A stretch of 42,772 nucleotides of DNA from Candidatus Thorarchaeota archaeon (GTDB lineage: Archaea > Asgardarchaeota > Thorarchaeia > Thorarchaeales > Thorarchaeaceae), in NCBI GenBank assembly GCA_016840685.1, contig JAEORX010000007.1:1-42772 (forward strand), given 5' to 3'. The translations under genes and the position numbers were made by a program. Numbering within the stretch: position 1 is the stretch's first letter; the number at the start of each line of letters is the position of its first letter. The notes below the pieces were generated by a model that made no database searches, had not been told where the DNA came from, and saw only the letters and a program-made list of their open reading frames with translations. Of this stretch, positions 35,251 through 41,556 are shown piece by piece.

Positions 35251-35828
35251 CCAATGCGTGGGAGGATGAACCCTGCCTGCTTCTTGTACTCTAGATACTC
35301 GTTTCCATAGTGCAAGACTAATTTCTGCTCCTCAAAGTATGCACCAATCAAAGTATAGAGAATCATGCACAATGAGAAGACAATCACTGGCGGGTAGGGG
35401 TAGATGAGTGCAATAGCTGAGAATACCAAGACTGTGGCCAGATAAAGTGGGTGTCGGATACGAGAGTAAATACCATCTGTGATGAGCTCAGCTTTCCTGT
35501 CAGTTCTCATATCAGCGACAGTACTGACGGATATGACCCTTGACGCCATTAATGCTATAACAGCGCCAAGTAGACCCATGAAGACTCCAGGTATAAACAG
35601 GATTGGTTGAATCAGAGAGGGATTAATGACGAAGTATATCCAGTCATAGAAGTTCATGGATAGGAATGCTATCAGAAGGGTGATTAGACTCGAAATAGTA
35701 AAGGCTCGAGCATATCCCTCTTTTCCCCATCGGTCAATGATTCTACTTTTGACCCTGAGTGCGGACATTCCTGAATGCTGGATCCCAAACAATGTAGAAG
35801 CTAGTACGATGTAGAGATACTCTATCAT
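35247..35828 (-). CDS. Isoprenylcysteine carboxyl methyltransferase/NnrU-like membrane protein
   Basis: The 193-residue protein has about five membrane segments. The C-terminal half carries the family signature: RIRHPLYLATVLV, then an amphipathic segment and FEEQKLVLHYGNEYLEYKKQ. These are the SAM- and substrate-binding blocks of ICMT/PEMT-type methyltransferases (RHPxY and E-E-x-L-x-x-x-YGxEY-x-x-Y). Substrates in archaea are not settled; phospholipid or isoprenoid thiol methylation is possible. It is divergent from an unknown gene across a region with a long inverted repeat. Confidence 0.8.
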   Translation of the reverse strand: MIEYLYIVLASTLFGIQHSGMSALRVKSRIIDRWGKEGYARAFTISSLITLLIAFLSMNFYDWIYFVINPSLIQPILFIPGVFMGLLGAVIALMASRVISVSTVADMRTDRKAELITDGIYSRIRHPLYLATVLVFSAIALIYPYPPVIVFSLCMILYTLIGAYFEEQKLVLHYGNEYLEYKKQAGFILPRIG

Positions 35829-35870
35829 GCTGATTTATCCTCACATGTTCTAATACGGAATCCTTATAAG

Positions 35871-35899
35871 TTAACTATTGTGTATTTAACAATAGTTAA
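35871..35899. promoter_or_regulatory. Eleven-base perfect inverted repeat in a divergent promoter
   Basis: TTAACTATTGT (35871-35881) and ACAATAGTTAA (35889-35899) are exact complements around the 7-base spacer GTATTTA. The site lies between starts at 35828 (minus) and 35926 (plus), next to CTTATAAG (35862-35869), which is itself palindromic and could act as a TATA box in both directions. A dimeric repressor bound here would cover both promoters. Confidence 0.6.
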
Positions 35900-35925
35900 T
35901 ATATTCACATGTTGGTGAATAAAAG

Positions 35926-36501
35926 ATGATTGAAACTGCAAAGAACCCATTCTCCGCCATGGAGATGTGGGATGACACAATGGTCACCGTCAATGAGGGT
36001 GACGAGAAGAAGAAGAAAGTAGATGCCAAACGTTACAGAATCCGTTATCTCGTTGGAGAGAGTGAAGATAAGAGATTCATAGATGGTGGCACCGAGGATG
36101 TCGCTGAGCTAACTGAAAAGACAATATTCCTGGCGCCATCAGTGCATCGCCTCGAAGGCGACCCGTTCCACTACGATCATTCTAGAGTGGAGAGCATAAG
36201 CGGAAAAGCAAGAATCTCTGAGAAAACAAAGCAGCTTAGCCGCCATCCAGCCTGTGAGGACCACAAGACAATAGAGGTCACCTTCGAGAGCCCTGGAGTT
36301 GAGTGTTGCGCCATGTCAAAGGAACAGGCTGACAAGATGCATGTCCCACTCCAGTATATGGCAGGATACATGCTCGGTAAGAGTGATGGTGTCCTAAAGG
36401 TTGCACTCTCAAAGACTGTTGTTGATAATGGTACTGAGTACTATGACAACATTCACCTGATTCCAGAGTCAGCGATCAAACAGATGTCCTGTCTGGAGTG
36501 A
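35926..36501 (+). CDS. Unknown soluble protein
   Basis: The 191-residue protein starts at ATG 35926, with GGTGA about 8 bases upstream. I recognise no family. It is mostly beta-strand-like with a lysine-rich stretch (DEKKKKVDAKRYRIRY), a VECCAMSKEQADKM block with adjacent cysteines, and a regular C-terminus ending MSCLE. There is no signal peptide or membrane segment. The only context is the divergent ICMT-like gene and the shared inverted repeat, which suggest co-regulation. A hairpin with a T-rich tail follows it. Confidence 0.65.
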   Translation: MIETAKNPFSAMEMWDDTMVTVNEGDEKKKKVDAKRYRIRYLVGESEDKRFIDGGTEDVAELTEKTIFLAPSVHRLEGDPFHYDHSRVESISGKARISEKTKQLSRHPACEDHKTIEVTFESPGVECCAMSKEQADKMHVPLQYMAGYMLGKSDGVLKVALSKTVVDNGTEYYDNIHLIPESAIKQMSCLE

Positions 36502-36540
36502 TATCAAACAAAGAGGTCGAACGTCCGATCATCTCCTTGA

Positions 36541-36562
36541 CTAGCTGCCCCCACACAGCTAG
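36541..36562 (+). terminator. Hairpin followed by a T-run, probable transcription end
   Basis: CTAGCTG (36541-36547) pairs perfectly with CAGCTAG (36556-36562) around an 8-base C-rich loop, 40 bases after the stop of the unknown gene. CTCTGTTTTTATTC follows at about 36593-36605. I considered a selenocysteine insertion element, but the expected GAA/A internal loop is missing. Confidence 0.45.
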
Positions 36563-36642
36563 ACTTCCTTTCGCTTCGGGCGTTCGCCTCGCCTCTGTTT
36601 TTATTCAGCTGTACTTATCCTAAAGGTAAGTGAATCTAAAGC

Positions 36643-37032
36643 ATGACTGGATTCAGGGAGGACATCAGGTCAACTGTTCGCAGGTTTGTGGACTGTATCA
36701 ATGCGGGAGATCCGGAATGTCTCATGACGTGGCAGACGGAGAACTTCACATTCATTGATTATGATGGAGATATGACACAAGGACGGGATGGTTAGCCAGC
36801 ATACTTCCACAATAATCCAGGTTATACAATACATGTGGAGCACATGATCACTAGTGGTACAGGCGTGGCTGTTTTGGGTAGAACAACAGGGTTTCATGTT
36901 GTTCCAGAGGTTGAGAAGAAGGAAACAATCCTCCGGATTGCTGAGGTGAGAAATGACTTAATCTCTGAATGGCGACTCTACTCAGACACAAAGGAAATCG
37001 AACAACAATTAGAAAGTGACATTGATGAGTGA
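36643..37032 (+). pseudogene. NTF2/SnoaL-like gene interrupted by an in-frame amber codon
   Basis: From ATG 36643 the frame reads an NTF2-like start (MTGFREDIRSTVRRFVDCIN, then GDPECLMTW and FTFIDYDG) up to TAG at 36793-36795, codon 51. It then continues without any other stop to TGA 37030, giving 129 codons. The part after TAG (PAYFHNN, then VLGRTTGFHVV, ILRIAEVRNDLISEWRLYSD) completes the expected fold, so the amber codon lies inside one domain. One base change from TGG (Trp) would explain it. Pyrrolysine-type readthrough or a sequencing error are alternatives; other genes here use TAG as a normal stop. The end overlaps the next NTF2-like gene. Confidence 0.7.
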
Positions 37033-37393
37033 GGAAGAGAAAATCAGGAGGTCAATCATGGATTATTATCATGAGGGGCATGTGCAGTACAAGCCAGAGC
37101 TATACGACGAGATTCTTCACAATGAATGGAGGTTCTTCTACTACGATCAAGAGGGAAACTTCAAGATTGTAGACAAGGAAATATACAAAGCTTGGTATAG
37201 ACCAGAGAAGAGGAATGGCAAACTCGTGTGGTACACAGAAATTTTGAATATCGATATCACGGGAAATAATGCATCAGTGAAACTGAAGATTGGGAATCAG
37301 ACTGTTGAATACATTGATTATTTCAACATGATGAAGATCGATGATCGTTGGTGGATAATCAACAAACTCTCCTCTGCTGAACAATTTGACTGA
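37025..37393 (+). CDS. NTF2-like protein of the putative lumazine-binding type
   Basis: The protein has about 122 residues from ATG 37025, which overlaps the TGA of the amber-split gene. EEEKIRRSIMDYYHEGHVQYKPELYDEILH, in two blocks, and the ending YIDYFNMMKIDDRWWIINKLSS match the SnoaL/NTF2 superfamily branch called putative lumazine-binding (Lumazine_bd_2). These are small cone-shaped ligand-binding or isomerase proteins with very varied functions. No catalytic residue can be named. The overlap suggests translational coupling with its broken or recoded neighbour, possibly making a heterodimer when that gene is read through. Confidence 0.75.
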   Translation: MSEEEKIRRSIMDYYHEGHVQYKPELYDEILHNEWRFFYYDQEGNFKIVDKEIYKAWYRPEKRNGKLVWYTEILNIDITGNNASVKLKIGNQTVEYIDYFNMMKIDDRWWIINKLSSAEQFD

Positions 37394-37479
37394 TTATGTC
37401 CATACGTATGTATGAGGATAGTGTGTTTTTCTTGCAAAAACAAGAGAATGATGGTGCAATAGCTCACTGATGCTTAGAC

Positions 37480-37487
37480 TTATATAC
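37480..37487 (+). promoter_or_regulatory. TATA box of the tfb gene
   Basis: TTATATAC is a good archaeal TATA box in the 205-base gap before tfb. A start about 25 bases downstream would leave a leader of roughly 85 bases before ATG 37599, which has AGGTGA about 8 bases upstream. The perfect palindrome CATACGTATG (37401-37410) lies further upstream. Confidence 0.55.
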
Positions 37488-37598
37488 GTAAATAATAGCG
37501 CTTGGGGAAGCATCCTCCTTGGGCTGTGATTTTGCATATCCTTTGGCTAAGCATGTATGCGGCTATACCTCAAGTGGATGTAAACAGGTGAATCAAAA

Positions 37599-38543
37599 AT
37601 GGCAAGACCGGCACGAGCCGCAATGAACAATCGGCGGGGAATGGTTGTGTGTTCTGTATGCGGTGGTAGTGATTTTTACCAAGACTTGACACGCGGTGAA
37701 CACATCTGCACCTCTTGCGGGTGCGTGATGAATGAGAGAATCGTAGACAATGGACCTGAATGGCGAGCATTTACAGCAGAAGAGCGGAACTCTAGAGCTA
37801 GAACAGGTTCTCCAATGACATTGACAATGGCAGACAAAGGTCTTGCTACAACTATTGGCTGGAGCGACAGAGATGCAAATGGACGCGCAATTGCCGCTAA
37901 CAGTCGCGCAGCAATCTATCGAATGCGAAAGTGGCAGATCAGAACCCTTGTTCATAGCTCTCAGCATAGGAATCTAAGCATCGCAATGAGCGAGATGGAC
38001 AGACTCACATCACAACTTGGAGTTCCCCAAGAAACCAAGGAAACTTCTGCACTAATCTATAGAAAGGCCCTGAGCAGACGCCTTGTTCGAGGTAGAAGCA
38101 TTGAAGGCATGGTGGCTGCGACTATCTATCTCTCTTGTAGGATTCACAAAATCCCAAGACAGCTTGATGAGATTGTCACAGAGGCGAGAGTGAATAGAAA
38201 AGAGCTTGGTCAATGTGTCCGCCTTATACTTCGCAATGTCGATGTTAAAGTCCCGATCCCTTCAGCAAATGACCTGATGCCAAGAATCTCTGCAGACCTT
38301 GGTCTTGATGGTAAAACCGTCAGGACAGCGATGAGCATCATCAACGATGCTCGCGAGAGAGGTATCACGGCAGGCAAAGACCCTGGTGGACTTGCAGCCG
38401 CCGCACTCTATATTGCAGGTATCATTGAGGATGATCGACGTACCCAGAGAGAGATTGCTGAGGCATCAAATGTCACTGAAGTAACTGTACGTAACAGGTA
38501 CAAAGACCTAGCCAACAGTCTACAGATTACTATCAAACCATAG
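37599..38543 (+). CDS. tfb: Transcription initiation factor IIB (TFB)
   Basis: A 314-residue general factor that bridges TBP and RNA polymerase. The N-terminal zinc ribbon is CSVCGG...CTSCGCV (C-x2-C-x15-C-x2-C). The B-reader and linker region follows (EWRAFTAEERNSRARTGSP, GLATTIGW), then two cyclin repeats (about residues 110-205 and 210-310; EGMVAATIYLSCRIHKIP in the first, GLAAAALYIAGI and REIAEASNVTEVTVRNRYKD in the second). Length and domains are normal. Archaea often have several TFBs, so this may be one of a set. It has its own TATA box and a terminator-like hairpin. Confidence 0.96.
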   Translation: MARPARAAMNNRRGMVVCSVCGGSDFYQDLTRGEHICTSCGCVMNERIVDNGPEWRAFTAEERNSRARTGSPMTLTMADKGLATTIGWSDRDANGRAIAANSRAAIYRMRKWQIRTLVHSSQHRNLSIAMSEMDRLTSQLGVPQETKETSALIYRKALSRRLVRGRSIEGMVAATIYLSCRIHKIPRQLDEIVTEARVNRKELGQCVRLILRNVDVKVPIPSANDLMPRISADLGLDGKTVRTAMSIINDARERGITAGKDPGGLAAAALYIAGIIEDDRRTQREIAEASNVTEVTVRNRYKDLANSLQITIKP

Positions 38544-38567
38544 TGGTTGGGAATTTTCCCAACTACT
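38542..38567 (+). terminator. Hairpin after tfb
   Basis: A near-perfect 12-pair inverted repeat (AGTGGTTGGGAA and TTCCCAACTACT, with one G-T pair) begins at the tfb stop codon. It is followed by CTCATCCTATTTTGC. The short loop and pyrimidine-rich tail fit a transcription end. Confidence 0.5.
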
Positions 38568-38611
38568 CTCATCCTATTTTGCTCTACACTAGATTCATTT
38601 ATTGAGAACTC

Positions 38612-38625
38612 CTAGAAGATTCTAG
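38612..38625. promoter_or_regulatory. Short inverted repeat just before the PSTK start
   Basis: CTAGAA and TTCTAG flank GA, directly between a TATA-like CATTTATTG (38596-38604) and ATG 38632. A protein bound here would block the transcript start. The repeat is short and could be chance. Confidence 0.3.
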
Positions 38626-38631
38626 ATTTCA

Positions 38632-39378
38632 ATGAACCAGTTTATCCTAGCTTTGTGTGGACTTCCCTCCTCTGGCAAATCCAGATTGGCTGATGCAATT
38701 CAGAAGGCAATGGACTATGAGATTGCAATTGTGAGAACCGATGAGTGGCGGAATGAATCATACTATACTAATTGGAATCCGGAAAAGGAGAAACCCGTGC
38801 GTCAGGCTGCCCTGAACATGGTTGAAAAATTAGTCAATGATGGAAAGAGTGTCATTCATGACGATACAAACTATTACACCAGCATGCGGCATGAACTGCT
38901 CAAGATAGCTCTTGACAACAGATGTGCATTTGCAGTCATTCACGTGTCTACACCTTTGGATGTGGCATTAAAATGGAACAATGAGCGAGCTGGTACAAGA
39001 ATTCCTGATGAGGTCATTGAAAGAATCAATGAACGGTTTGATTTGCCTGGGAGGCGTTATCTTTGGGATGATTCAATAATGGAAGTGAATATGGCAAATC
39101 AGGATATGGACAAAGCAATTGTAGAGATAGTTGATAGCATAATGGAATTAGAAATAGCAGTGCCAGAACCACGCTTGGTGACGAATACTGAATTTGAAAG
39201 ACTAGATACTGAAACAAGAAGAACTGTATCTGAATTTCTTGAGAAGCATCAACACTTGAGAGAGAGTAGGGAAGTTTCAAAAATTAGACGAAACGTTCTT
39301 AGAAAGGCTTCCAGAAGGAGGTTTTCTGTCAGGAAGGTCAATGAGGTGCTTCTTGATGAGTTGAGGGAACTCCTTTGA
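38632..39378 (+). CDS. pstK: L-seryl-tRNA(Sec) kinase (PSTK)
   Basis: The 248-residue kinase phosphorylates Ser-tRNA(Sec), the step before SepSecS. P-loop GLPSSGKS (residues 11-18), RTDEWRNESYY, and HDDTNYYTSMRHEL are the PSTK-specific blocks. After residue 165 comes the C-terminal tRNA-binding domain, Arg/Lys-rich at its end (SKIRRNVLRKASRRR). Length is normal for archaeal PSTK. It converges with the tRNA-Sec gene 55 bases away. With SepSecS and SelB it completes the archaeal/eukaryotic route to selenocysteine. A TATA-like box about 30 bases upstream suggests an almost leaderless transcript. Confidence 0.92.
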   Translation: MNQFILALCGLPSSGKSRLADAIQKAMDYEIAIVRTDEWRNESYYTNWNPEKEKPVRQAALNMVEKLVNDGKSVIHDDTNYYTSMRHELLKIALDNRCAFAVIHVSTPLDVALKWNNERAGTRIPDEVIERINERFDLPGRRYLWDDSIMEVNMANQDMDKAIVEIVDSIMELEIAVPEPRLVTNTEFERLDTETRRTVSEFLEKHQHLRESREVSKIRRNVLRKASRRRFSVRKVNEVLLDELRELL

Positions 39379-39433
39379 CTAATGATCAAAAACGAGGGAT
39401 AAAGCAACACTGGATGTATCAAGTGAAAATTGA

Positions 39434-39524
39434 TGGCGGCCTCCTAAGAGAATCGAACTCTCAACGCTTGCACGTTCATGGGTTTGAAGCCCACGGAACC
39501 AGACCACCGGTCCTGTAGGAAGCC
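39434..39524 (-). tRNA. tRNA-Sec (anticodon UCA), CCA encoded
   Basis: Read on the minus strand, GGCTTCCTA (39524-39516) pairs over nine bases with TAGGAGGCC (39446-39438), followed by the G discriminator and an encoded CCA (39436-39434). The T arm is AGAG/CTCT around a 7-base TTCGATT loop, giving the 9+4 acceptor/T fold of archaeal and eukaryotic tRNA-Sec. The anticodon arm CGTGGG-CTTCAAA-CCCATG holds TCA at positions 34-36. The long variable arm (AACG/CGTT stem) and a compact D arm (GGACC/GGTCT) complete it. It decodes UGA. It lies 28 bases after the stop of an unknown gene on the same strand and may be processed from the same transcript. Confidence 0.95.
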
Positions 39525-39552
39525 ATTCGAGGTAACTGCTTTCATATTCAAT

Positions 39553-40206
39553 TTAGAGGTAGCGGTTTATCACTTCATGGGTCGCTCTCTTCCACTCAAT
39601 GCTTTTCTTGGCAAGTTCTGTAGCGATGTTTCCAGGCAGTGGTTCTTCACGTGGTAGAGATTCGATGTTAGATAGCCATCCAGAAGTGGATAATGTCACA
39701 TGATGCATGCTCTCCTCTCCCTCAGTGGCTTTGATTATCATCTCTCGTCCATGAGCGACTTGGACATAGACAGCGCTGAGTGGGGCTTTGTTGAGAATCT
39801 CACGAATCATTCGGTCCCAGCAGGTCTTCGCAACAAGCGCACGTTTCAACTTAGACTTATCCTCAGTTGCTAAAGCATCAAACTTTTCTAGGGAGGCATT
39901 TATTGATGCCAAAAGATCATCTAGGAAGACACTCAGAGCGACCTCATCCATACCTTCAACCTCAACCTCGATTGAGGATTTAGCTCCATCGATTGAGATC
40001 TGTACAAATGCCTTTTCTCCAGCAATCTGGAGTGAAAACTTTGCAGCACCGTTGAAAACCTGACTCTCGGCTTCACGGTACTCCTCCAATATGACATTAG
40101 GTTTCGAGGCGACTGAGTACCAGGTGATTCTGAAGACTGCTGCAGAGTCATCAATGGAATAATTCATACTTCGTGAAACCTTGGCCATATCATCTGTAGC
40201 ATCCAT
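39553..40206 (-). CDS. Unknown protein within the selenocysteine locus
   Basis: The 217-residue protein starts at ATG 40206, with GGAGG about 9 bases upstream. I recognise no family. It appears to be an alpha/beta protein: strands AVFRITWYSV, KFSLQIAGEKAFVQISI and SIEVEVEG, a helical middle with one cysteine (AKTCWDRMIREIL), a strand AVYVQVAHGREMIIKA and a helical C-terminus ending ATHEVINRYL. There is no signal peptide, membrane segment or cluster motif. It is encoded between SepSecS (15 bases upstream) and tRNA-Sec (28 bases downstream), all on one strand. Position alone makes it a candidate accessory factor of selenocysteine synthesis or decoding. Confidence 0.7.
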   Translation of the reverse strand: MDATDDMAKVSRSMNYSIDDSAAVFRITWYSVASKPNVILEEYREAESQVFNGAAKFSLQIAGEKAFVQISIDGAKSSIEVEVEGMDEVALSVFLDDLLASINASLEKFDALATEDKSKLKRALVAKTCWDRMIREILNKAPLSAVYVQVAHGREMIIKATEGEESMHHVTLSTSGWLSNIESLPREEPLPGNIATELAKKSIEWKRATHEVINRYL

Positions 40207-40221
40207 GAGTCTTAGCCTCCC

Positions 40222-41556
40222 TCAAGGGTTTGAAAGATAACTACTGGCTTCCTTATAGAATTTGGCTGTGGCTGTTTCAATGTCATTTCTTGAGGCGCCA
40301 ATAGCTGCATTCATCACCAAGTAACTGTGGGGATAGTCATCAGTTGAAGATCCATATTCCCCCCTGGCAACAGCTCTTGGTCCTGTCACCCTCGCAGTAT
40401 AGAGTCTTGCGCCAATCTCCTTGACATCCACACCATCCATTGTGATTGCACATGCAACTGGGTTCCACACTGAAAGTATCCGCTGACCAAGTTTCTCTGC
40501 TGCTTCGTTCATCCTCTCGTGTAGGAGCTTCAGGTTTGCGACTTGTTGTTGTTGAAGACCCCTGTAGTTGTCAAGACCGAGTACTAGCAGAGCTGCGAGA
40601 GTTTGCACGACTGGGGCTGCTGATGCTCGTCCAGCATAGGTTTCAGCAACTTGTTCAATGAAATCTGTCGATGGAGACACGACTATCGACCCACCCACAG
40701 GAGCAAGGAAGTTCTTGTCGCTGCTCTGGACAACTGCATCAACCCGTCCGGCATCAGCAGCTGATCGAATCTCTCTCATGGTCCTCTCAGACTGCACTCC
40801 ATATGCATTATTTACTATCAATGGAACTTCGTACTCTGCACAGTGTTTCGCAATCTCCTTTACTGGATCGGATTCTCTTGGTGGAAAGAAGGTTGTTGTA
40901 GTTAGGACTGCGTTTGCTTCGTCTTCTTTCAGTTTCTTCTCTAAGACACTCAGGTCAGCCTGAACCGCATCCCCGATGATGATTGTTGGAATCAAGATTT
41001 CTTCTAGACCTGCGAGTGCGATTGCTCGATGTGGAGAGATGTGGTCAACACGGGGAAAGAGGACTCTTTTGACCCCATGTTCTCGCCGGAGTGCTCCTAA
41101 GATGAGAGAGATACTCATCCCTGTTGAAAGAGGAGTCACAATACCTGATTTCATGTTACTCAGACCGAGCTTACGTATTGCATCCAAGGCCACACTGTTA
41201 GCCACCTGGTGCATCAGTGATGCTCCGGGAGCCTTTGGTTGCGGTGCCGCAAGTTGCCCACTTCGACCTATACCGTGATTGAATCCGGCAGATAGACGAC
41301 CAATGAAAGGAGATGCCACACGGGCTTCTCGCTCACCAACCCTTGCAGCATCAGGATCCTTGTCAGTATCAAACGAAGAGAGTAACTGTAACATCATCTC
41401 AACTTGATGATCGGTGAAACCCTTTTCAGGGAACTGGCGTCTGTTCAGAACATCTCGAACTGGACCCAATAGAGAGTCCACCGTGGTTCTTCCACGCAAT
41501 AACATACTCTCTGGAATGTTCTTCTCGAGGATGCGATCTATCTCATCTTTGTCCAA
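40222..41556 (-). CDS. spcS: O-phosphoseryl-tRNA(Sec) selenium transferase (SepSecS)
   Basis: A 444-residue PLP enzyme that turns phosphoseryl-tRNA(Sec) into selenocysteinyl-tRNA(Sec). It starts with NIPESMLLRGRTTVDSLL, has the GREARVASPFIGRLSAGFNHG region that handles the phosphate, STGMSISL, the pyridoxal lysine in QSSDKNFLAPVGG, and NNAYGVQ before it. The TGPRAVARGEYGSS block with the substrate arginine lies near the end. The fold and length are normal for the archaeal/eukaryotic enzyme. Its start overlaps the selB stop by 14 bases, so it is co-transcribed with selB. Confidence 0.95.
   Translation of the reverse strand: MDKDEIDRILEKNIPESMLLRGRTTVDSLLGPVRDVLNRRQFPEKGFTDHQVEMMLQLLSSFDTDKDPDAARVGEREARVASPFIGRLSAGFNHGIGRSGQLAAPQPKAPGASLMHQVANSVALDAIRKLGLSNMKSGIVTPLSTGMSISLILGALRREHGVKRVLFPRVDHISPHRAIALAGLEEILIPTIIIGDAVQADLSVLEKKLKEDEANAVLTTTTFFPPRESDPVKEIAKHCAEYEVPLIVNNAYGVQSERTMREIRSAADAGRVDAVVQSSDKNFLAPVGGSIVVSPSTDFIEQVAETYAGRASAAPVVQTLAALLVLGLDNYRGLQQQQVANLKLLHERMNEAAEKLGQRILSVWNPVACAITMDGVDVKEIGARLYTARVTGPRAVARGEYGSSTDDYPHSYLVMNAAIGASRNDIETATAKFYKEASSYLSNP

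Noticed and set aside
36541-36605. Hairpin after an unknown gene as an archaeal SECIS element
   Set aside because: The stem is a simple 7-pair repeat with a C-rich loop; the GAA/A internal loop of archaeal SECIS is absent, and the upstream gene has no in-frame TGA before its end. A terminator is simpler.
37401-37410. CATACGTATG palindrome upstream of tfb as an operator
   Set aside because: It is short and about 75 bases upstream of the TATA box, just after the previous stop codon; chance is likely.
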